Of a DNA stretch of 64,000 bases, positions 54,901-63,444 are shown piece after piece. Both the position numbers and the translations under genes were made by a program. The notes below the pieces were generated by a model. The model was not told the origin of the DNA, did no database searches, and worked only from the letters and a program-made list of their open reading frames with translations. Positions within the stretch are counted from its first letter, which is position 1; each line of letters starts with the position of its first letter. The DNA comes from a virus, in the IMG/VR virus record IMGVR_UViG_3300042317_000235, positions 1 through 64,000 of that record; one strand, given 5' to 3'.

Positions 54901-56923
54901 TTATACACCTATGTATCGGGTTATGACGGACAAGACTACGTCAGATGAGCTTGAGGATACGTTTGATGATATGTCTAGCGGAAAGTATAAACCTAATATT
55001 TCGTCATTAATTAAAGGGATGAAGGAGCAGAAGTTCAAAGGCTCTAACCGCGAAGTATTTAATATGATGGATAACATGGAGCATTGGGTTCAGATAAGTT
55101 TCTCTCGTGCAGTACGGGCTAAAAAAGCCACAGATATGATAGACACCGCTAGACGCTATTTACCCGAAGGCGCAGTATCTCGTGTGCAGGGTACTAAGTC
55201 CAATAAAGACGATACTATAACGTGCTACTTTCATGGTAAAAAACAGTATTGGCGATTTGATGACCCGCTTATGGCAGTGGCTTTCAGAGGCGTACCCGCC
55301 GCACCGTTTGCCCTTAAGTCTATCGGTAAAGTCAGTGATATCATGCGTAGTGGTATCGTATTAACTCCTACGTTTACCTTGTCTCAGCTACCTCAAGATA
55401 TCTATGATGCCGCGTTCTCATCAGGGGTTAAGAATCCGTTTAAGTTATTTACCACGATGCTCTCAGAGTTTAAGACAACGGCGTTCTCTAAAGAAGATAC
55501 AGAAGCGCATAAAGCCTTGAAAGCTATTGGGGCTGTTGGGGCCAAAGATTCTCTTGGAGATTCCCGCACTCTGCATTTATACGACACCGTACATCATACA
55601 CACTTAAGTAAAGACAAGACTGCATGGCGTAAATTTAAGTCGTCTTTAGAAAAGTTTGCTATGGCCGGTGATAATGCTATTCGCCAAGCGGTATATGTGC
55701 GTACTATGAAGGAGCTTGAAGGCGACCCTCGTGCTAAGTCTATTGCCTATCAGAGAGCCTTCGATATTATTAACTTCCGTAGACGCGGTGCATCAGCTGT
55801 ATTAGAACAAGTACGTTCAGTTACGCCTTTTATGGGGGCTGCAATCCAAGCGCACCGTGCGGCGTACCAAGTAATAGCTGGGAGAGGTCTAGCATATCAG
55901 TCCAGTGCAGACAGTAAGAGTGCGCATATGCGCCTAGCAACAACATCAACCACTATGGCACTTATGGCGTTTGTCTATAATATGTTGTATGGCGGTTTGC
56001 TTGGAGATGATGAGGATAAAGATAAATTCAACAAAGAAGATACTCGCTTTAAAGATACGCACATCATGTTATTTGGTGGCAATTCGATAATATCTATCCC
56101 AATACGTCCAAGCGTATTCTCCCTACCGTATATTACGGGGAATCATTTATTCCAGTTAGGTATTGCTGAGTCTGAGAACCCACGTCAAACAGCAGATGCT
56201 TATAGAGAGGCTATTATATCGGCATTCGGTATTCCTATGCTTCCTCCTGTAGTTAGAGAAGGGTTTCAACAGGCAACTAACTATGACTTCTTTACGAACC
56301 GTCCTATTGTTCCAGAGCGTCTGCGTAAGAATGACCCGTCCTATCAGTACGATGACCGCACATCTGCTTTAGGTAAACTCGTGGGTGAGGCAACCTCAGG
56401 ACTTCCAAAAGAAGCTCAATTATCACCGATTAAGTTTGACCATTTTATGAAAGGTTGGTTTAGTGGCGTCGGTACGGCTATCCTGCAAACGTCTAATATG
56501 GTGGAGGTTGCAGCTTCTGATAACCCGTCTAAAGAACACACATTTAGAGAGATGGTTAGGATGTTCCCTAGCGTACCAGGTCTTGTTCCAGAGGAGTTTA
56601 AGGAGCAGAGTAAGTCTACTTACTATGATTTGCGTGAGGAGGTTGAAGGAGCGCACAGCACCTATAATCGATTGAAGAAAGAAGGAAAGCTTGAGGATGC
56701 ACGTAAGTACAAGGAAAGCAATAAAAGCCTCCTAAACGAATCTGTGCATCAGAAGATGAACCATTTAAAAACTGAGACTGATAAGATTCATGCAACTACT
56801 CGTAAGATTCTAAGTAACAAGAACTTATCTTCGGAGATAAAAGCGGAGAGAGTACGAGCTCTTGAAGCAAAGGAGCGTAGGCTCCTGTCACACGTCCAGA
56901 CTTTATACGATAAAGTTCACTAA
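51956..56923 (+). CDS. giant internal virion/polyvalent protein (LPD38-type C-terminus)
   Basis: 1655 residues, the largest gene. N-terminal 35 residues MPSYIVTAPDGKEYDVDAPE, GATEEQALDYF are a small module found at the start of many large phage proteins. Then a glycine/alanine-rich segment, an acidic linker, a domain around residue 612 with RVAMHEMGVHVGMRGM, a basic helical segment, and from about residue 1280 an LPD38-like part (INFRRRGASAVLEQVRS, PFMGAAIQAHRAAYQVIAGR), a hydrophobic stretch (TTMALMAFVYNMLYGGLLG) and a final coiled coil. Ejected with the DNA, probably with enzymatic functions; none is certain. Confidence 0.75.
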   Translation: MPSYIVTAPDGKEYDVDAPEGATEEQALDYFKSQWNAQPEELPSRTGADIAKDIGVTAGRSGISALQGVEGLADLLPGVNATKYLSEHGVDLGKAKEYLQENASPQQQQAYKNLTEAKGAGNILSAAIENPSAVAELVGENIIPMLTGGAEAKLLTKGVPALAKYAPSIGEGFAQMGQEAQKLTAEAPDKELSGKGELAALGSGALDAVIGRFAGKLVSKAGGTNVEDTLYGTLARDMGEEAARNPSVVKRVLVSTLGEGAEEALQSGQERIWDNYAKGATNLPTLLEGAVDDATLGSILGSVMGGGASAISGRGEQQAPEQPAVEPVQPTQPQGFSERDRKVDMEDGLELAGVNPDDHPELYAELSDPRHYESEETINALDERLKRYKSDEAPVEGEEDIDFASALPKEFDDTAWEAHLEKQREYARQTAPAAEQPQAENVAPEVTEPETEPTLNEEGGSFTINGQTATYTKTGELEAGVPLYTVEYPMPDNTVGKQTNVTMADITKMFKQGSQTTEQVAPETEQEVPEPISSVATSDAITEHNVESLQPHLTPEMKRLVESGKLTLHDTRDTLPDQTLPENVQGYTSPAGEVHLVANKLTPETLPRVAMHEMGVHVGMRGMVGDKVWGDLTSQALTTKGDAFDRARQAVPENTPEHLKGEETLAYLVENAPKLPVVKRAISAVKNWARTTFGAKLDLTEADAHHLAAKALRRESQTATRAPREETAFSVTPNSKLQEQVEKDRQGMRPATVKKKKGLKERFSKSGENLQRAADVYETQFFSHDAGFINTVRRTLEGMKLDPNLIGKLLDRVSQAQTVSDSSISAEGALCGSLEYDTNTDFFVAVDKADNLVTMRQIIDDAGTEYGWSEEETHKFFTSYMVAGRLKEKYEKARALKVEANKQTTPAAKAELFKQSREITDTLKLGMTEEECDAAREAYESVEGFVKAEKMWHKVRENTIDVLVKSGLYSKEKADAYMDAAFYTPMYRVMTDKTTSDELEDTFDDMSSGKYKPNISSLIKGMKEQKFKGSNREVFNMMDNMEHWVQISFSRAVRAKKATDMIDTARRYLPEGAVSRVQGTKSNKDDTITCYFHGKKQYWRFDDPLMAVAFRGVPAAPFALKSIGKVSDIMRSGIVLTPTFTLSQLPQDIYDAAFSSGVKNPFKLFTTMLSEFKTTAFSKEDTEAHKALKAIGAVGAKDSLGDSRTLHLYDTVHHTHLSKDKTAWRKFKSSLEKFAMAGDNAIRQAVYVRTMKELEGDPRAKSIAYQRAFDIINFRRRGASAVLEQVRSVTPFMGAAIQAHRAAYQVIAGRGLAYQSSADSKSAHMRLATTSTTMALMAFVYNMLYGGLLGDDEDKDKFNKEDTRFKDTHIMLFGGNSIISIPIRPSVFSLPYITGNHLFQLGIAESENPRQTADAYREAIISAFGIPMLPPVVREGFQQATNYDFFTNRPIVPERLRKNDPSYQYDDRTSALGKLVGEATSGLPKEAQLSPIKFDHFMKGWFSGVGTAILQTSNMVEVAASDNPSKEHTFREMVRMFPSVPGLVPEEFKEQSKSTYYDLREEVEGAHSTYNRLKKEGKLEDARKYKESNKSLLNESVHQKMNHLKTETDKIHATTRKILSNKNLSSEIKAERVRALEAKERRLLSHVQTLYDKVH

Positions 56924-56924
56924 A

Positions 56925-56953
56925 AAGAGAGGGGGCGTTAAGCCCCCTTTTTC
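56925..56953. terminator. bidirectional terminator between convergent genes
   Basis: GGGGGC (56931-56936) pairs with GCCCCC (56942-56947). On the plus strand TTTTT follows; on the minus strand TCTCTTTTT follows. It closes the late plus operon and the minus primase-helicase gene. Confidence 0.93.
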
Positions 56954-59741
56954 ACCCCATCTGCGTGGTATCTAAAACCAGTGCAATTACTGCAGGACTA
57001 TCCTGCACCGTACCAGCCGACATCCTAACTTTAGTTGTGTCGAGTAGGATACCAATTTTCTTCAAGTCCTCTACTAAGCATTTATACGACAACTGCTTTC
57101 TCGCACACCACGATTTAAACACTGATGCTATGATATAGGCTCTATGCGTATCGGGCTCCCTGCGTATCACAAGCGCACCGCGAGGAGTTTCAATAGGTAC
57201 ACCAAGTGTCCCTGCAATAGTAGGGGGCTTATTATTTATTACAAGCTGATTCTGCATATGCTCTGACATAAACAACCCTAAGTTAGCTGACGCTTTATCT
57301 TCCTGCACTTTCTCTATCTTTCTTGCGTGCCCTATTTTCTTAGCTAGATAGTCAATCACAGGTTGCATAGGGATATTAATAATACCTAACTCATTTGCGA
57401 GTTTACCTCCGAAGATAGCAGTTGCAACTAGAGCAGAGTAGTAGCGGTCTCTTTGAAGTAAGTTAGCCTTCACATCGAACTGGCGTTGGCACTCAAATAG
57501 TTCATTAACAGATTCATCGTAGTTATCCAAAATAGCCTGTGCAATGATATCCCCTGCATGACCGTAGTTACATATAAGGTCTCTACTAAATAGCTGGTCA
57601 GACTGTTGCTTAGTTAAGGAGTCAGCGCGTACTACTTCAAGCTCTAGGATACGCAGTATCTCACCCTCTGGGTCAGCCTTTAAAGTTTGTAGTACCTCAT
57701 GCAGACTGTTGTTACCAGACGTGATGCAAGGCATAGACCATGTAGTGTTGTTAACTCTTTCGATATTAGCTGAAGAGCTCATACGGTTTCTACCACGACC
57801 ATTTGTAATACCAAACGCTAAGTCACTGATATCATCCGCAGGTAAGTTAGTCAGCTCGTCAATGCAGAGAATAAGGTTTTGAATGATACCCATACGCTGA
57901 TACTTAGCGAGAATCTTATCGTCATTAACCAGCATAGTTTTTGTAGGGTGACCCCATACGCTATTAGCTACATATTGGATAGTTGATTTACCCACACCTG
58001 ATGATGCATTAGTTAAGTGGAGCATCGCGCCACCTAGTGAGAACACCTTAAACATGGGTGCACCAAGACTTAGGAATAATGCAAAGGCTCGTACTTCATT
58101 TCCGGGAAGTCCATAAGTATTGACTACGTTAGACCACGCTTCAAGCGACCCTTCTTTAGTGTATACCTTAGCGGCTTCTTGTGTGGTGGCTGAGGGCGGA
58201 CTGTATTTAGGGAATGCACCTTTAGTCATTTCTCGTGCTCCGACAACAAACGATGTGTTATCTGAGTTCCATCCAAACTGCACTCTTACGTGCTCTGCCT
58301 TCGTTGTGTTTTGCAAGTGCTTAGTCCACGCTACTAGGTAAGCCATAATCAGTTTCATCTGATTAGTATGAGCCGCGATACCTTTATGAGAAAGAAGCTC
58401 ACGGCATTTATCCCCTGCTGTTACCGTTGCAAGAGGAGCAATAAAATCACTCACCCCATCATGCGGACGGATAAGACGCATATGCAGAACCTCACCATCA
58501 TTTGGGTCACTACGTCTACCTACTACATAAAAATCGTTTTCGTACACTAATGCTTTATCAGTTTCTTCTCCATCACCGGAATCAAGTACGCTCTTAACGT
58601 ACACACCGCCATTAGGTCCTCTAGTGTATGGATATGGGTATTTGGGAATCTCTATATCTATTGTGCCAAGCTCTTTACTCTCTGCGGTAACGATGTTATC
58701 CGAAGGCGATGCTTCTAGTATGTCTCTACCTAACATCAAGGGTGTTGTTATATTCCCAGTGTGCTTACACCCTACGCACAGTTCTGGATTGATAGTGTTA
58801 AATGTTTCGCATAAATGTGGACCCTTAATGAGCCACGCCTTTCTTTCAGTCTCAGCAGGACTATATTCATCATGTGCTTGAGATATTTTATGTATCGCTG
58901 TTTCTTTATCTACGCAGAACTGTGCAATAGAAAGCCCTGCTCTCCAGAGAGGTTCAGATATATCGTTTTGATTTAAGTATATATTAGCCATTTGCGCACA
59001 ACCACTACCACTAAGGCTTTTATGCATAACACGAGAGAACTTGTATATGATGTTCCCAAGTAGCGCACGAGTTGTATCGTTGAGCGTTACATTAGAAGCG
59101 GCGAGCTCTGCTTGTGCTAGGGGAGTTAATATATCTTTTGGTGTTAGTACATCTCTGAAATACTGCACGGGGTTTGAAGGAGAGAGTGCTATAAGTTCAA
59201 CATCAACTGCTTCGCCACGCTTAAAATTCTTGGTCTGAGGGATACGCAGAATACGAGCACCGTCAGTTGTTATACCCATATCTTTAACTTGAAACTTCTC
59301 AGCTATCATGCGGTCAACTAATGCAGTAGCTAAAGGTTTCCATTCGTTGTAATCAATCGTAGTATCAAACGCCCAGTAGATGTGTAAGCCGTAGCCTGAT
59401 GATACGATGGTTGGTTTGGGAAGGTTAACTGCTTTGCAAAAATCTTTAAGGGCACCGATACCTGTAACCTGTGTTTCATACGCAGTACCTTTGCCGATAT
59501 CTAAATCCACCCATAGCGATTTAAACAAATTAACATTCTTAGCACTTCTACTTATATTTGAATGGTAGGTAGCTAAAGCGAAGTAGGCATCTACTCCAGC
59601 CGCTGTTTGTTCGTCTGCCCAAACCTCTACTTCCTCGAATGTGTTAAAGAATACTTGGGTAGTTCTTTTATTGATTATCCCTACTGCGCAATACAAACCT
59701 CCTTGCGCTACTACTGTATTAAAAAAATCTATCCTGTTCAT
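56952..59741 (-). CDS. primase-helicase (AEP-type primase plus helicase/ATPase)
   Basis: 929 residues. The N-terminal 180 residues form an archaeo-eukaryotic-type prim-pol: SLWVDLDIGKGT (DxD, about residue 80), SSGYGLHIYWAF (H about 120) and DGARILRIPQTKN. A middle part with ELCVGCKHTGN may bind zinc. The C-terminal part is a DUF927-like helicase with Walker A TNASSGVGKST (about residue 580) and Walker B LILCIDELTNLP. It would open and prime the DNA for the family A polymerase. Only a weak TAGG site precedes the ATG. Confidence 0.85.
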   Translation of the reverse strand: MNRIDFFNTVVAQGGLYCAVGIINKRTTQVFFNTFEEVEVWADEQTAAGVDAYFALATYHSNISRSAKNVNLFKSLWVDLDIGKGTAYETQVTGIGALKDFCKAVNLPKPTIVSSGYGLHIYWAFDTTIDYNEWKPLATALVDRMIAEKFQVKDMGITTDGARILRIPQTKNFKRGEAVDVELIALSPSNPVQYFRDVLTPKDILTPLAQAELAASNVTLNDTTRALLGNIIYKFSRVMHKSLSGSGCAQMANIYLNQNDISEPLWRAGLSIAQFCVDKETAIHKISQAHDEYSPAETERKAWLIKGPHLCETFNTINPELCVGCKHTGNITTPLMLGRDILEASPSDNIVTAESKELGTIDIEIPKYPYPYTRGPNGGVYVKSVLDSGDGEETDKALVYENDFYVVGRRSDPNDGEVLHMRLIRPHDGVSDFIAPLATVTAGDKCRELLSHKGIAAHTNQMKLIMAYLVAWTKHLQNTTKAEHVRVQFGWNSDNTSFVVGAREMTKGAFPKYSPPSATTQEAAKVYTKEGSLEAWSNVVNTYGLPGNEVRAFALFLSLGAPMFKVFSLGGAMLHLTNASSGVGKSTIQYVANSVWGHPTKTMLVNDDKILAKYQRMGIIQNLILCIDELTNLPADDISDLAFGITNGRGRNRMSSSANIERVNNTTWSMPCITSGNNSLHEVLQTLKADPEGEILRILELEVVRADSLTKQQSDQLFSRDLICNYGHAGDIIAQAILDNYDESVNELFECQRQFDVKANLLQRDRYYSALVATAIFGGKLANELGIINIPMQPVIDYLAKKIGHARKIEKVQEDKASANLGLFMSEHMQNQLVINNKPPTIAGTLGVPIETPRGALVIRREPDTHRAYIIASVFKSWCARKQLSYKCLVEDLKKIGILLDTTKVRMSAGTVQDSPAVIALVLDTTQMG

Positions 59742-59763
59742 GGCTATACCTAAAAATGAGGGT

Positions 59764-59790
59764 AAAAAAAGGGGCGGTGCTATCCGCCCC
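59764..59790 (-). terminator. minus-strand terminator between SSB-like and primase genes
   Basis: GGGGCGG-ATAGCA-CCGCCCC on the minus strand followed by TTTTTTT. It would reduce read-through from the 59808 gene into the primase gene; the primase gene may need its own promoter, which I did not find. Confidence 0.9.
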
Positions 59791-59807
59791 TTCTAATGGG
59801 GAAGTGC

Positions 59808-60683
59808 TTAGTCAGCCCATTCAGCCAATGTACTTTCAAGGTCAGTTGGGTTAGCTACTGTAGCTGAGGGCTTCTTCTCTCTTACAACAGGTTCAGCAAC
59901 GGGAGCGTCTTTGAATAAGCCTTGCGGTGCTGGTTTAGGTGCAGGAGCTGGAGCCTCTTCTTTTTTAGCTGCTGAGAAGCTGGTAGTAATTGCTTGGATT
60001 GCTTCAAGTGAAGTAGCTTTATCCAATACAACCTCAATCTCTTTTTCATCTAATGGACGTACTGCACGGAATACCATCTTAGGTGTTGCAGAATCTGTAT
60101 CAAATCTAAGCTCGGTTACAACGTCAGTAACATTTAAGCCGTGTCCTGCTAGTTGCTTGGCATATTGGAAGAGAGGCATCTTACCGTTCTCACCTTTACC
60201 AAATAAAGAGGTTGCTGCAAGTAATAACTCGTATACGTCACCATGCATATCATTCTCAAGTAATACTGCGAGGCGGTGAGTATATCTGCAAGCTCTACCA
60301 GAACCTTGACCAGACCCCGCGATGTTCATAGGGCAGGTAGCACAGTTGTGGTTTTTAGGAGTTTCAATAGTTGGGCTAGGTACTTCACCATCCGTACTCC
60401 AGCAATCTGGAGAAGAGACTACACCTTCTTGGTATGTCCCTGCGTAATACTGACGTGATGTTTTAGGTGCCGCCGCCGCAATGATAATGTTCATTGCACG
60501 GTCTTCGTTCTTAGCAACCTCTTGACCACCAACAGTTAAGCGGAAGATGTTACCTCTTACTGAGATGCGGCGAGCATCAGATGAGCCGCCCATAAGAGCC
60601 TTAGTAGTTTCACTCAACTCCCTTTTTGCAAAGTGTGCTGGGATTGCTGCGCCTGTTGTAAATAAACTCATTTCGTTAGCCAT
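59808..60683 (-). CDS. candidate ssDNA-binding or recombination protein
   Basis: 291 residues from ATG 60681-60683, which follows AGGAG by 9 bp; an upstream start is less likely. A beta-rich core (RISVRGNIFRLTVGGQEVAK) with a cysteine site (NCATCPMNIAGSGQG, then ACRYTHR) is followed by a P/A-rich linker (APAPAPKPAPQG) and an acidic end (LESTLAEWAD). The acidic C-terminal tip is a hallmark of SSB proteins that contact polymerases and helicases. Its place in the replication cluster supports this, but no known SSB family was recognised. Confidence 0.45.
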   Translation of the reverse strand: MANEMSLFTTGAAIPAHFAKRELSETTKALMGGSSDARRISVRGNIFRLTVGGQEVAKNEDRAMNIIIAAAAPKTSRQYYAGTYQEGVVSSPDCWSTDGEVPSPTIETPKNHNCATCPMNIAGSGQGSGRACRYTHRLAVLLENDMHGDVYELLLAATSLFGKGENGKMPLFQYAKQLAGHGLNVTDVVTELRFDTDSATPKMVFRAVRPLDEKEIEVVLDKATSLEAIQAITTSFSAAKKEEAPAPAPKPAPQGLFKDAPVAEPVVREKKPSATVANPTDLESTLAEWAD

Positions 60684-60894
60684 GTGTATTTGCTCCTGAT
60701 AATTTAACAATAGTAGTTTTTCTAGAGATTAGTGCTTTTACTTCGTTAGCACTTAATAGGTATTCATTACCTCTGCGGTAAGAACTTAATTTACCTGTGT
60801 TTCGTAGTTTGGAAATATACTGCCTAGAGCAGTTTAGTATCCCCATTACTTGTTTAGTTGTCAAAAATACTTCTTCATCATCTTGCGGTTCCAT
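60676..60894 (-). CDS. excisionase/MerR-type HTH protein
   Basis: 72 residues: VFLTTKQVMGILNCSRQYIS is a MerR/Xis-like HTH, then KLRNTGKLSSYRRGNEYLLS and ANEVKALIS. Such small winged helix proteins are excisionases or regulators. No integrase is seen in the window, so it is more likely a regulator. Its end overlaps the start of the SSB-like gene. Confidence 0.75.
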   Translation of the reverse strand: MEPQDDEEVFLTTKQVMGILNCSRQYISKLRNTGKLSSYRRGNEYLLSANEVKALISRKTTIVKLSGANTHG

Positions 60895-60895
60895 A

Positions 60896-61288
60896 TCATT
60901 TCCTTCTAACGGTTATGGCATATCTGCTATCAATATTCATGCCTGGAGGCATGAGGTTAGGGTTTTCTTCTAAAAAGGATTTCATGTTTGTCTGATGCAC
61001 TCGTTGCTCCATAAGTTCAAACGCATCATGTTCCTTAATAAAGTTTTTCATACTGTTCCAATCGCTTGTCCAGTATCTTGTTTTAACCGTCCGTGTCACT
61101 GTACCTGCTGAGGTCTTAAGTCCGTCTGTCCCCGTCTCCTTGCAAAGCTCTAGTAGAGCCTGTTGTACTGCATCTTGTTGCTGTTTAATTCTATCGTCTG
61201 CTTCATCAAACTCTCGTTGCAGTTGCTGTCTTGCATCTCTCATTTTTATGTAAGCTTTGACGAGATGTTCTACATTTACTGTACTCAT
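60896..61288 (-). CDS. coiled-coil protein, Gp157/Gam-like layout
   Basis: 130 residues: long N-terminal coiled coil (KMRDARQQLQREFDEADDRI, KQQQDAVQQALLELCKETG), then GLKTSAGTVTRTVKTRYWTS and a C-terminal LMPPGMNIDSRYAITVRR. The arrangement (coiled coil, GxxTxxGTxTRTxxTR, xPPGxxI) is like siphovirus Gp157 and Mu Gam-type proteins, which protect or bind DNA ends. It stands behind a consensus promoter. Confidence 0.55.
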   Translation of the reverse strand: MSTVNVEHLVKAYIKMRDARQQLQREFDEADDRIKQQQDAVQQALLELCKETGTDGLKTSAGTVTRTVKTRYWTSDWNSMKNFIKEHDAFELMEQRVHQTNMKSFLEENPNLMPPGMNIDSRYAITVRRK

Positions 61289-61322
61289 GTGATTCCTCGT
61301 GCCTTTCTTTGAAAGAGATTAT

Positions 61323-61351
61323 ATTGTACACCCTTGTAACCCTTGTGTCAA
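61323..61351 (-). promoter_or_regulatory. sigma70-type promoter of the SSB-like gene cluster
   Basis: Minus strand: TTGACA (61346-61351), 17 bp, TACAAT (61323-61328). Transcription starts about 30 bp before the Gam-like gene. The promoter overlaps the last codons of the SNF2 helicase gene upstream. Confidence 0.85.
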
Positions 61352-62904
61352 CTGATAATATCTTTATACAAATCCAATAACTTAGTCTGAGCCGCACCTT
61401 TATCTTCTAATACGTTTAAGACTTTCTTCTCTACGGGTGAGCCTACAAGATGCACCACGCTACATCTGTTTACTTGCCCTGCACGGTGAATACGCGCATT
61501 GGCTTGCTTATAGGTTTCCAGTGAAAGTGTGACGCCCCACCACACAATCGTATTAGCCGCGTGCAAAGTTACCCCATGCGCCGCCGCTTGCGGCTGGATA
61601 ACCAGAATCTGCGGGTTAGGTGAAGTCTGGAATGCGTTGAATAATTCAGAGCGTTTGTTTGCATTAATGCCACCATAAATAACTCCCACACTGTAGCCTA
61701 CATCTAGTAATACCCTTTCTACTATCTCTATGGTGTGCTTAAACTGCACGAACACAATCGTCTTATGGGATGTTTCAGCTACGATGTCCAGCAGTTCTGC
61801 CGCACGAGATTTCACATCAAACTCAATCACTTCTCCAGTATCCGAATACACCGCTCCAGACGAAAGTTGCAATAGTTTGTTTAAAGCAACCGCCGCATTA
61901 GCCGCAGTAATCTCTTCTCCTGCCGCTTGCATGAGCATCTCTTTCTTGAGCATCTTGTAATACTTCTCTTGTTGCGGAGATAGCGGTACATCTCTTGTCT
62001 GATATGTTAGCTCTGGTAGGTCTAGGCATTCTTCTTTAGTAAACCGTATTGCAGGTTGCATGAACCTATGCACTATCTGCTCTGCATCGGGTCGGTTCTT
62101 AAACGTAAACTGCGAGGTGCGTATCTGCACCATATCTCGAAACGCATTAAACGCTCTGGGTGTTTGCTTGGGGTTAACCAGTTTAATTAGTCCATACGCA
62201 TCTACTGGTGACTGCGCCGCAGGTGTACCCGTTAACATCCAGAGCCATGTGTCTGCAGTGACTAGACGGTTCATTGTTTTCCATCTGCGAGTCGATACGT
62301 TTTTTAAATGCGTAGCTTCATCTACTACAATCAAACCAAACCCGCCTTCAGCAATCTCCTTCTCTACTATCTCAACACCATCAAAGTTTATGATGACTAT
62401 CTCTGCATTACCCTTAATAATCTGAGCACGCTTCTCTCTACTACCATGTGCAATCTCAACTGACCGATGCATAGCTGTCTTAAATAAATCTTTGCGCCAT
62501 GCCGCATCCATAATAGATAGAGGGCAAATCACAAGCATACGGCGTATCACACCGAGTTTCATTAGGTAGTCAGCCGCCCAGATAACAGAGTTAGTTTTTC
62601 CCGTACCCATCTCATTTAAGCAAAAGGCTCTTCGGTTAAGTGTTAGAAACTCTGATGTTACTCGCTGATGGTCAAAGGGTTTATACATCCCTGTCCACGT
62701 ATACTGTGTGCGAATAGGTGAGGGTACATTTTTAATACCTATATTGTTTAGGATATGCGCTTCACCTAGCCCAAAGTTTACCCATACCTCTGCTGTACCA
62801 AAATCAATATCTTTAATTTTACTTTTAGGTATTACCCCTGTAATAGCATCGGGGGCAGTGGTCTTGATAGACAAGACCTTATCTTGGATTACTTGTATTT
62901 CCAT
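61348..62904 (-). CDS. SNF2-type DNA helicase
   Basis: 518 residues. Walker A NEMGTGKTNS, motif II LIVVDEATH, motif III MLTGTPAAQ, then helicase C with VFVQFKHTIEIVERVL, GVIYGGINANKRSELFNAF, and motif VI QANARIHRAGQVNR. The SNF2 branch moves along double-stranded DNA; phage members help replication or repair. I chose ATG 62902-62904, which follows GGAG by 5 bp; a longer start exists but lies before a hairpin (CCCCTTAAGGGG). Confidence 0.92.
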   Translation of the reverse strand: MEIQVIQDKVLSIKTTAPDAITGVIPKSKIKDIDFGTAEVWVNFGLGEAHILNNIGIKNVPSPIRTQYTWTGMYKPFDHQRVTSEFLTLNRRAFCLNEMGTGKTNSVIWAADYLMKLGVIRRMLVICPLSIMDAAWRKDLFKTAMHRSVEIAHGSREKRAQIIKGNAEIVIINFDGVEIVEKEIAEGGFGLIVVDEATHLKNVSTRRWKTMNRLVTADTWLWMLTGTPAAQSPVDAYGLIKLVNPKQTPRAFNAFRDMVQIRTSQFTFKNRPDAEQIVHRFMQPAIRFTKEECLDLPELTYQTRDVPLSPQQEKYYKMLKKEMLMQAAGEEITAANAAVALNKLLQLSSGAVYSDTGEVIEFDVKSRAAELLDIVAETSHKTIVFVQFKHTIEIVERVLLDVGYSVGVIYGGINANKRSELFNAFQTSPNPQILVIQPQAAAHGVTLHAANTIVWWGVTLSLETYKQANARIHRAGQVNRCSVVHLVGSPVEKKVLNVLEDKGAAQTKLLDLYKDIIS

Positions 62905-62917
62905 TGTCGCTCCGTAC

Positions 62918-62934
62918 AGCCCCTTAAGGGGGCG
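62918..62934 (-). promoter_or_regulatory. intergenic RNA hairpin before the SNF2 helicase gene
   Basis: GCCCC and GGGGC pair around CTTAA directly after the stop of the previous gene and before the GGAG site. No T-tract follows. It is like the other hairpins placed between stop and ribosome site in this genome. Confidence 0.4.
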
Positions 62935-62936
62935 AA

Positions 62937-63146
62937 TCATTTATCTTCTAATACTTCAAATAGCTGAGGCTTATTCGTACTTCTATTAAAGTACCATGCT
63001 CTTACTTTGTTTAGGCACATCTTCCGTTCACTAATACGCGTTCTAAGAGTCATGGTACATAGAGCGTCTATGTGACGCTCTACTAAACTCTCAGGTAAAC
63101 CAGACTCCGTTGCAATAATCTGCACTGACTTTACGGATACTTCCAT
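62937..63146 (-). CDS. small hypothetical protein
   Basis: 69 residues: MEVSVKSVQIIATESGLPES, LVERHIDALCTMTLRTRISE and WYFNRSTNKPQL. Helical N-terminal half like a small HTH (IIATESGLPESLVERHI). No family recognised. It stands between the HNH-like gene (1 bp gap) and the helicase. Confidence 0.5.
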   Translation of the reverse strand: MEVSVKSVQIIATESGLPESLVERHIDALCTMTLRTRISERKMCLNKVRAWYFNRSTNKPQLFEVLEDK

Positions 63147-63147
63147 A

Positions 63148-63444
63148 TTATTTCTTCTTAGGTTTAGCTTTCTTTGGTGGTTCGTTCTTCTTCATAGTAT
63201 GGTCACTGTTGCGTTGGAACGAACGATTTACTTCTGGGTCTCTAAGACGTAGGTTGTCTTTACCGTTACCCGCTTTAACGCCTTTGATATGGTCAATGTC
63301 TTTCCCAGTGCGGTCAATACCCGCTTTATCATATGCACGGCGAGCACGTTGTCTCTCCATTCTAGCAGCGTGAGCCCCAGGGCGAGTCTTCTCTAATTCA
63401 TATTCTCGTTTAACATTTCTATCTGCTTTGTTCTTGTAGGGCAT
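63148..63444 (-). CDS. HNH-like small protein
   Basis: 98 residues: PYKNKADRNVKREYELEKTR, ERQRARRAYDKAGIDRTGKD, IDHIKGVKAGNGKDNLRLRD, and FQRNSDHTMKKNEPP. The DHIxGxxxGNGxDNLRL part is the HNH/DHIK pattern of phage HNH endonucleases, in a minimal form. It overlaps the nuclease gene by ATGA. Possibly DNA nicking in packaging or repair; it could also be inactive. Confidence 0.62.
   Translation of the reverse strand: MPYKNKADRNVKREYELEKTRPGAHAARMERQRARRAYDKAGIDRTGKDIDHIKGVKAGNGKDNLRLRDPEVNRSFQRNSDHTMKKNEPPKKAKPKKK

Noticed and set aside
60676-60894. Excisionase as evidence for a temperate phage.
   Set aside because: No integrase, repressor or attachment site was recognised in the window, so the HTH protein is more simply a regulator. 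The lifestyle remains open.
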